Assembly (NCBI GenBank): GCA_039881145.1
Contig: JAYKKI010000095.1
Coordinates: 6,128,501-6,192,500, forward strand
Direction of reading: 5' to 3'
Source: Druceiella hillmani
Taxonomy: Eukaryota; Arthropoda; Insecta; Lepidoptera; Hepialidae
DNA length: 64,000 nucleotides
Under the pieces are notes generated by a model, which was given only the letters and a program-made list of their open reading frames with translations, was not told the origin of the DNA and did no database searches. This document shows, in pieces, positions 57,181-64,000 of this stretch; positions within the stretch are counted from its first letter, which is position 1; each line of letters begins with the position of its first letter. A program made the translations under genes and the position numbers.

Positions 57181-57869
57181 CATATCAGTATTATTCCCAT
57201 AAAATTATTCTTTCAATATAAATATATGAACAATGAGTGATATTTAAGAATTTATTAATTTTATGTTTCTTTTTAGGAATGCTCTTATAATTTGGAAGTA
57301 ATTGTCATAGTTAAAGTGGTTTTATAGTTTTAAAGTCCATATCGTTCATTGAAATATTTTATTTCCATTACTTGACTTAGTTAAGATAAACTTTTAAAAT
57401 AATTTGGTTAATATTTGCGAGTGCATATAATAAAAAAAATTTCGGTAGAAATGTTTTTCTTATTCATAACTCTTTTGTATTATATAAACAGAAGTGAACA
57501 GAGACCCATATGAATGTCGAATAGATTTCCATCTTTTTCTAACAGTGTCGAAAATATTATACCGAATGTCCCAACTATTTACGTAAGTAATTAACTTACG
57601 TATTATATATGAATAGCAGACTGCCAATAATATAAGCCTAGTTTGTTTCAGTTTTCTTTGTGCTCCTAGACTTGGTTTCTCTCAGCATACATTCTTCTTA
57701 ATGTATTAATCATAATGTGATAATAAGCGTAAAAGTTTTTTTAGCGTTAATGCTTTATTTTCTCTATAATCTAATTATCTCTGTTATGAGAAAATAAGGT
57801 TCCAATAATGAAAGAAGACTGGTAAAAATGAACTGGTAAAAATGAGAAATTACAGAAATAGAATATAAT
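57181..57869. other. AT-rich stretch without recognisable gene
   Basis: Nothing recognised. Confidence 0.5.
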
Positions 57870-58559
57870 TTTAAAAAAACCGGTATTTTTTATAATATAA
57901 AAAAAACAAAAAAGGACAATCAGGGAAGAGCAAAAAATTAAATGCAATTTCCACCGCATTGTAAAACCAAAAGAGCTAACTTCATAAACGTGCATATATT
58001 ATATTAATATACCAAAAATTGTTAATAAGGAATAAATTTAAAAATTTGACAACGTTTGCATATAAATGATAATCTATATCGATTGCTTATTTTAGTATGA
58101 AGCCTTTACATGAACTAATAAAAAAATACTATTACCTAATAAAAAAATGAACATGAACTAATAAAAAAATACTATTAAAAATACTAGTAAAAATACTATT
58201 GAGAATTATTATTTTAGGTTAACTATTTTATGTGTTTTTTCGGCCACTACAACAATACAAAATTTTTGTTTATCTTAATTATTTTATTATGTTTTAGATG
58301 TTTTTTCGGCGACTCTGTTTGACCTACGAATTTCATGGGTTAGTATATTACGTCTGCGTATGGAGTATATATTTCCATATAATCTCAACTTTATTTCGTC
58401 TCGCTGGTTTGAAGAGTTCCATAGAAATAGCATTTACAAACTATTATAAAAAGACAATCTGAGCTTTGGTTAAAAATAGAAGCTTTTTTGTTTATCTGAT
58501 TGACGATTTAAAAAGCTTTTGATGAGCTTATTTTTTCATTCTTTCTATTCAAGCGCATT
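57870..58559. repeat. Family-3 dispersed repeat, copy 2
   Basis: Collinear with 43670-44290. It is directly followed by a family-1 copy. A local doubling 'aactaataaaaaaatactat' occurs at about 58115 and 58153. Confidence 0.6.
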
Positions 58560-59070
58560 ATTAGAATTCCGTTCCTAGAAATGAAAAAAGAACCTTTTTA
58601 GGACCACATTGTTGTCATCTTTCCATTAATCCGTCTGTTAAAATCCTTTTTTGTCAAAAACGGCTTGAGGTGTTAAGACGAATAATGACACATATGACCT
58701 TTCATTGCTGTAAAATTTCTAGTTTTTGGTTCACGCACCAAAAGGTATGGCTCTTAAAAGCATATTTTTTATTATTTATACCGTTATCAATACCTATACG
58801 GTACTTCCGGTCAACCTATATCCATGAAGGTCGGCATAACAGGAGAGGTAAATAAAAAAGTCGGACAGCAATTACTTTTAATTCTACATGGAATTATCCA
58901 TATTTTGAAATAGGCGCATGTGAAAGAGTAAGAAATATATTTACGTTTTGGAACTTGAAATTATGTAAATAATTTAATAGATATATCATGTTCTAAAAAC
59001 TATTCATAAATGTTTGAAAATGTAAGGAACCCTCGTAGTGCGAGTTATACTCATATTCAATAGTTTTTTA
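58560..59070 (+). repeat. Family-1 dispersed repeat, full length, forward
   Basis: Starts 'attagaattccgttcctaga', 'aaaagaacctttttaggacc', 'aatccgtctgttaaaatcct' and 'aaaaacggcttgaggtgtta'. It includes 'tacttccggtcaacctatat' and 'gaaggtcggcataacaggag', which also appears reversed at 555-600. It ends 'ggaaccctcgtagtgcgagt' and 'tatactcatattcaatag'. About 510 bp. Confidence 0.8.
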
Positions 59071-59230
59071 AATCTCGTAACTTCTGGGCCCAACTATGGA
59101 CTTTCGCTCTTCTTCTTTACTTGTTACTAATATTGAGACAATTAGATTAAACATCTCTATCAGCATATGGTTTAAGATAATAATGTACCTATATATTTTC
59201 TTAATAAAGTTGTATTGATTTTATTATATA

Positions 59231-59810
59231 ATTATCTTAATATTTTCTTTTAACCATTAAGAAATTTGACACATAAAGCTTTTATGTTTACTTCTTTTTG
59301 TTACGCTAATTTCTAGTCAAATATAAACACCAATAGGCTGAAATTTGTACTTTGCTAAATCGATATTATATACATAATATATTAAACGATTAGTTTTCGA
59401 ACGGTAAAAATCTTAAAAAATAATTATCTTAATATTTCCTTTTAACCTTTAATAAATTTGACACACAAAGCTTTTATGTTTACTTCTTTTTGTTACGCTA
59501 ATTTCTAATCAAATATAAACACCAATAGGCTGAAATTTGTACTTTGCTAAATCGATATTATATACATAATATATTAAACGATTAGTTTTCGAACGGTAAA
59601 AATCTTAAAAAATAATTATCTTAATATTTCCTTTTAACCTTCAATAAATTTGACACATAAAGCTTTTATGTTTACTTCTTTTTGTTACGCTAATTTCTAG
59701 TCAAATATAAACACCAATAGGCTGAAATTTGTACTTTGCGAAATTGATTTTATATACATAACATATTGAACGATTAGTTTTCGAACGGTAAAAATCTTAA
59801 AAAATAACAT
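59231..59810. repeat. 191-bp tandem repeat, three units
   Basis: 'attatcttaatatttccttt' at 59231, 59423 and 59614, followed in each by 'gacacataaagcttttatgt', 'caccaataggctgaaatttg' and 'ttttcgaacggtaaaaatct'. Units are nearly identical, so expansion is recent. Confidence 0.95.
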
Positions 59811-60879
59811 TCGGCTTAGTATCCATAGTAAATATGTAATACAAACTGAGATTCGACGAGTTTTTACCAAGTTAGCGTCAGCCGATAAAATTTCAATTTT
59901 GATATTAGATTCGTGTGTCATTGTTATATAAGTTCTTACTTATTCTAATAATGTTATTACGGATACTTTTTACAACTATCCACCTTCCCAAACCTCTTTT
60001 AAAGTAAAAATTATTTGCTGATTGATATAAATAAATCGCCACATATGAATGCACTGAAATAACGGTATTGCTATGTTATACTCTAAAATATATTCAATGA
60101 AAGACCAAGCTTTTTATGCTAGTACGTGTACGTAATTTACTAATATACAGATTTATTTCGATAACCACAGTTAATTTACATGTAGCTATATATATTGGAG
60201 TCAAAAACGGTACTAAATCGTTATTACGACAAAAAAATTGAAATACACTGAAAAATATTGTATTATGTTTTTATATATTATATTATGTTTTATATATTAT
60301 GTTTTTTTTTGTAGAAAACTGAAGTAATTAAATTTTATGTGTAAAAAATATTCTTTACTTAATAATTTGTCAACTTCGTGTCATTGGTGTAATGGGTTAA
60401 ATCTTATTTCTGTGACTCTACACTATATAAAGTTAAAAATAATGTTAAGTATATTTTGCATGACATGCCCACAAACACTCAGACAGATATAACAATACGA
60501 GTAGCTTCTTAAGATGGTATCGGGAATCGAATTGGTTTGTACTTAAATTCACTCGTGAGACCATAAAATAACTAAAATATCTTCGAAAGCGGTCATTGTC
60601 TATACTGTAGTCTATTTATAACCACCCGCACTATTTTTTTCTGAAACTATCTTTAATATACGCAATTTTTTCCCTTGCTCTTATATTACGTGTGTGGAAT
60701 ATATAAAAAAGACAAAATATGACTATTTCCTGAAACACTATCTAATATATATGTTTACGCAGCAATTCATATATACGTCGCAAAGTAGGAAATGGCAAGT
60801 ACGAAAATAAATATGATAAATATGAAGCCCGCGCCTGAATACAAAGTGTAGCATATAAATAACGGACCATCAATCATAG
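59811..60879. other. AT-rich stretch without recognisable gene
   Basis: Nothing recognised. 'tattatgttttatatatt' is locally repeated at 60250-60305. Confidence 0.5.
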
Positions 60880-61339
60880 CGACGAGCGTTCTTGAAAAAG
60901 AGCCCAGAAGAACGGGCTCGCTTAATGTTGTCCCGAATTTGTTTTACTTTCCGTGTGTGTGCGTAGTAAAAGGTCCAATTTATGTGTCGGTGAAGTAGGT
61001 CGAGTGTGATATCTTAATGTGAGGGTGGCGATGGCGCTCGAGCTTAGATAGGGTTCAAGGCGAATATTATAATAACTGATCAAACTGGGCTTGTCCTTGG
61101 CCCGTATAATATTTATTTAATAAACCCCCAGTAACTAAAGTGTATTGACAAATATCTCTTTACATCATTAAATATTTTGTTTATTTTTTCATGATAAGGA
61201 TCCGCTTTAGAATGTTTTCTTTTTTGTTTACAAAGCTTTTGTTCGTAAAATCTTAACAATTAATTAGTATGTATAGGTTGGATTAATCCTGAATTCTTAT
61301 CCGTATTATTTCATTACTCGCCATCCGGTGGCTATGGTC
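60880..61339. other. GC-balanced block (60880-61090) and flank
   Basis: 'atagcgacgagcgttcttga', 'gggtggcgatggcgctcgag' and a perfect hairpin gagccc-agaagaac-gggctc at 60900-60919. No coding frame is recognised. Confidence 0.35.
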
Positions 61340-61396
61340 CGCTTCACTCTTATGTTCTCCAAACCATCAGGGTTTGAAGAACACAAGAGTGAAGCG
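61340..61396. repeat. 57-nt hairpin, 24 of 26 positions paired
   Basis: Arm 61340-61365 (cgcttcactcttatgttctc, caaacc) pairs with 61371-61396 (ggtttgaagaacacaagagt, gaagcg). Only two A-C mismatches occur, and the loop is 5 bases (atcag). The length and near-perfect pairing resemble either a pre-miRNA-sized stem or a tiny inverted duplication. The two A-C mismatches would each arise from one transition in an originally perfect palindrome. Confidence 0.75.
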
Positions 61397-62989
61397 CAGA
61401 GGCCGGGGAAATATCACAGAGGATCGAAAGCCTCTTCAATTTTAATGGATATAATATTGTTATTAGTTTGTTTTGTTGCAAATGCTTTTTAATGATGTAG
61501 TTTATTTTTCCCTTTTCAAGTTCGTGCGGTCTTCATAAAAATTTTATGTCAATTTTCCATAATGCTACCTCCTTTTTGGAGTTTTCTCCTTAAGAATCTA
61601 TATTCATACATAGCGCCCGGTATGAAGTTTTATGAGAAGTCAAATCAGAAGTTCAGAACGTTTAAAAACCATAACCGTTAGGTGGCCTCTCCGCACATAA
61701 TTTTTGCGCATCTTTGGAATGAGATCAATATGTTTATTTGGCATTTTCTTATGGCATAATCGCAATGACTGAATGTAACACACATATTGGTATTTTCTTA
61801 TGGCGTAATCGCAATGACGGAGTGTGACATATATAGTTTACTATATTCGTTTATATCAAGATGTAATCATAAATGTCATTATGTGTGAATATTTCGTGTC
61901 TTCTATCTTATAAAATTAAAAAGTTTTTTATATTTAACTTCTTAGTCTGACGCTACTAAATGTTTTTAATTTTATTGTATTAATTTGATTTTATATACTT
62001 GTGTTTAACTTGAAAATACTTATATCGTCAGCATTTTTTATTAAAGAATTTTCCATTTACATTTAATAATATTGATATTTATATTTACATACAGTGTTAC
62101 TACTTTATACATTCCAAGATGGTCGTACTTGAGGAATAAACTCGAGTCGCGTGTCGTAGCTGACACGCACAATATTTTTTTTATTTTTAAATTTTACTAT
62201 ATCTGCTAACAATGTCTAATATACAATTTTAATACGTTTTCGATGATCCTATAACGTTTTTGTAAAATAATCTATTCCTTACAATACCTTTCCTATGTCC
62301 ACATATCCAAACGCAATGAGAAAGCCTTTAAGCCCAGTAGTACTATGTATAGTGTGATTGTAGGTCATTTCTGCACATGTGCTTTTTGCCATATTTAGCT
62401 AATCTATACATTATTTTAGGATAGGGTGAAATCACTCTACGATCACTGGAGAGTTTGAGTTATACAGGGTTCTTAGGTCAGTTTTAACTTTATATAAGAT
62501 CATTAAAACTCATAACATTACAAACATATAACAAACATATTGCAGTATATTGTTCACGCGTAGACTGTCCTCATGAAACGCGCAGCAAAATTAAATTTAA
62601 ATCTTGGAAAGTTTTATTAGCGCCGTCTATTGGTCCACCAACGCCATCTAGTAGAACATAACATCATTTAAATGACATGTATATTTTGCGGGGCCATCTT
62701 TTTTAATTTTGACTTTATTTCTATTACCAATTGTTTTTTTTTATGGAATATGATTAGCCACTCGCTCAGTTGAATCATAAATATACATTTCATTAAATCA
62801 AAGAAAGAAACGAAAAAAAAACTCGAAGAAAGTATACTCAGAATATGTTTTTACTTATAACTCAATACTAAATTCACATATTATTAAAAGAACATGAAAG
62901 TCACGAACAAAATTATACGACTTCCAAGTTATAAAGTCCTCAGACGATACTTGAATCCTCGGCCATACAATACTTGAAGATGTCACAGA
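61397..62989. other. Mostly unique stretch without recognisable gene
   Basis: 61735-61842 is a two-unit 51-bp repeat ('ttggcattttcttatggcat', 'aatcgcaatgactgaatgta' and its copy). 62610-62660 has two related words, 'gcgccgtctattgg' and 'acgccatctagtag', a motif often seen in insect intergenic repeats. 61420-61735 and 61850-62560 hold nothing recognised. Confidence 0.45.
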
Positions 62990-63370
62990 ATTAATAATTT
63001 AACTCCCTAGTGGAGCGCGCCGCGCTCCTGCTCTACCTATTCCGAGGGCTCCCTCTCCGCACGCGGCGAGATAAAGTCAAATAGCATGAATATATTCCTA
63101 CGGACGCCTCGCATGAATAATACAGAGCGATAGTATTCATAATATGCAACGGTCGTACGTAACGTTTGTTATTTTTAGAGATTCCAAAATAATGAAATGC
63201 GATAGGGTAATTTGAGAGACGCTCGGTCGATCGCCGAGAGAGATACTGTTTATTATTTGCATGAATCCGTAGACAATATGCGAATAGCGACGTCGCTGTG
63301 CGGTAACTTGTTTATGGCCTCGATAAACAGTCTGCTACAATATTTAAAGACAATTCCACCCACATCAATA
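62990..63370. other. GC-balanced unique block with palindromes and octamer-like word
   Basis: ggagcgcg-c-cgcgctcc at 63012-63028 is a perfect 8-bp-arm palindrome. Other features are 'cgctcggtcgatcgccgaga', 'tgtttatggcctcgataaac' (stem tgttta/taaaca) and 'tatttgcatgaat' (octamer-like ATTTGCAT). No open frame. Candidate conserved regulatory element. Confidence 0.4.
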
Positions 63371-63684
63371 GTGAATTCTGTTTAGGAAGTCTTTTGTGTT
63401 TTATTTATTTTAATGGCTCGTTTTATTACCAGAATATAACAGTGCCTAAATGTAATACTATATTTTAAAGTGGGCGATATCTGGGTCGACAATTGTTTTG
63501 ATTGATATTATTCTGGTTTACTATGCGAAGTATTTGTCGTAAAAGTATGTCAAATTTAAGAGATGAAATGTCAAAAGACATGTATTGTTATTCTTTTTAT
63601 TTATATACATTTATAATTGGCTTTATTTGCCTTTTGCGGCTAGTTTTTCAGATATCTTATTTACTTTCTTGCGACTCTATCTTT
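63371..63684. other. AT-rich stretch without recognisable gene
   Basis: Nothing recognised; frames of 77 and 73 codons run into the (TA)n tract. Confidence 0.5.
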
Positions 63685-63696
63685 TATTGTTTTTCA

Positions 63697-63732
<36 letters not shown>

Positions 63733-63744
63733 TGAAAAACAATA
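63685..63744. repeat. 60-bp perfect palindrome with (TA)n core
   Basis: tattgtttttcagtct (63685-63700) is followed by alternating AT and then agactgaaaaacaata (63729-63744), its exact reverse complement. The whole segment can extrude as a cruciform. Confidence 0.9.
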
Positions 63745-63756
63745 TATATATATATG

Positions 63757-63804
<48 letters not shown>

Positions 63805-63830
63805 GATATATACGTGTATATATGTGAGTA
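63744..63830. repeat. (TA)n microsatellite with interruptions
   Basis: Alternating TA broken by 'gata', 'cata' and 'cgtg' interruptions. Confidence 0.93.
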
Positions 63831-64000
63831 TTTCCAGATATTATTCCCTAAAGTCTGAACTGAAGTTCTTGAGGAAAAGATTGTGCTGTTCGGTGAAATT
63901 TTAATTCAAAATTTTAATCTTCAACCCTTATTTTTGTTCAGTGTTTTGAAATAAATCTCGAAAAAATTGACACCAATGCCCCAAAAAATTGCTTAGTACA
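63831..64000. other. Right edge of window
   Basis: Nothing recognised in the last 170 bases. Confidence 0.4.

Overview
The window looks like non-coding DNA from an insect chromosome, most likely a moth or butterfly. It is strongly AT-rich, shows no convincing intact gene on either strand, and is packed with dispersed repeats, tandem arrays and transposon remnants. The lepidopteran assignment is an inference. It rests on a dispersed repeat with GGGTTCCGTA-type ends and 'actcgcactacgagggttcc' edges that I recognise from moth genomes, on a Helitron with a CTAG-type 3' end, and on tRNA-derived SINE and LINE tails ending in (AAAC)n or (AATA)n. No tRNA or rRNA gene, CRISPR array or operon was found. 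The longest open frames (121, 118 and 105 codons) look like chance or repeat-derived frames.

Layout. 1-5 kb: short tandem duplications, a family-1 dispersed repeat, a foldback repeat and the decayed C-terminus of a non-LTR retrotransposon. 5.8-8 kb: a 56-bp and a 50-bp minisatellite. 8.5 kb: first copy of an element carrying a hammerhead-ribozyme-like motif. 9.6 kb: a decayed fragment resembling fatty acyl-CoA reductase. 10.6-12.85 kb: a SINE followed by a 130-bp satellite. 13.5-18.1 kb: family-1 repeats and a 140-bp satellite. 19-22.7 kb: two foldback hammerhead elements, each with its own 12-13 bp target-site duplication, around a family-1 repeat that contains a 182-bp array. 23-34 kb: family-1 and family-2 repeats, (TA)n microsatellites and a 265-bp duplication. 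34.5-35.3 kb: a Helitron 3' part with helicase remnant and terminus. 36.6-42.5 kb: 138-bp, 67-bp and 159-bp arrays, plus a complete 809-bp hAT-like element with 8-bp target duplication and a nested hammerhead element. 43-47 kb: family-3 and family-1 repeats. 47.45-51.56 kb: a 166-bp satellite with a 659-bp four-unit higher-order repeat. 52-60 kb: family-1 repeats, one with a 135-bp array, a retroposon tail and a 191-bp array. 60-64 kb: mostly unique sequence with a strong hairpin at 61.34 kb, a GC-balanced block and a (TA)n palindrome.

Scattered among the repeats are blocks with less A+T and many CpG dinucleotides (about 18.2, 21.9, 27.6, 28.3, 37.8, 42.9, 51.7, 54.1, 60.9 and 63.0 kb). They code for nothing I can recognise and are the best candidates for conserved regulatory DNA or undetected short exons. 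The most unusual content is the hammerhead-bearing foldback retroposon family (four copies), best explained as a non-autonomous Penelope-like or related retroelement.
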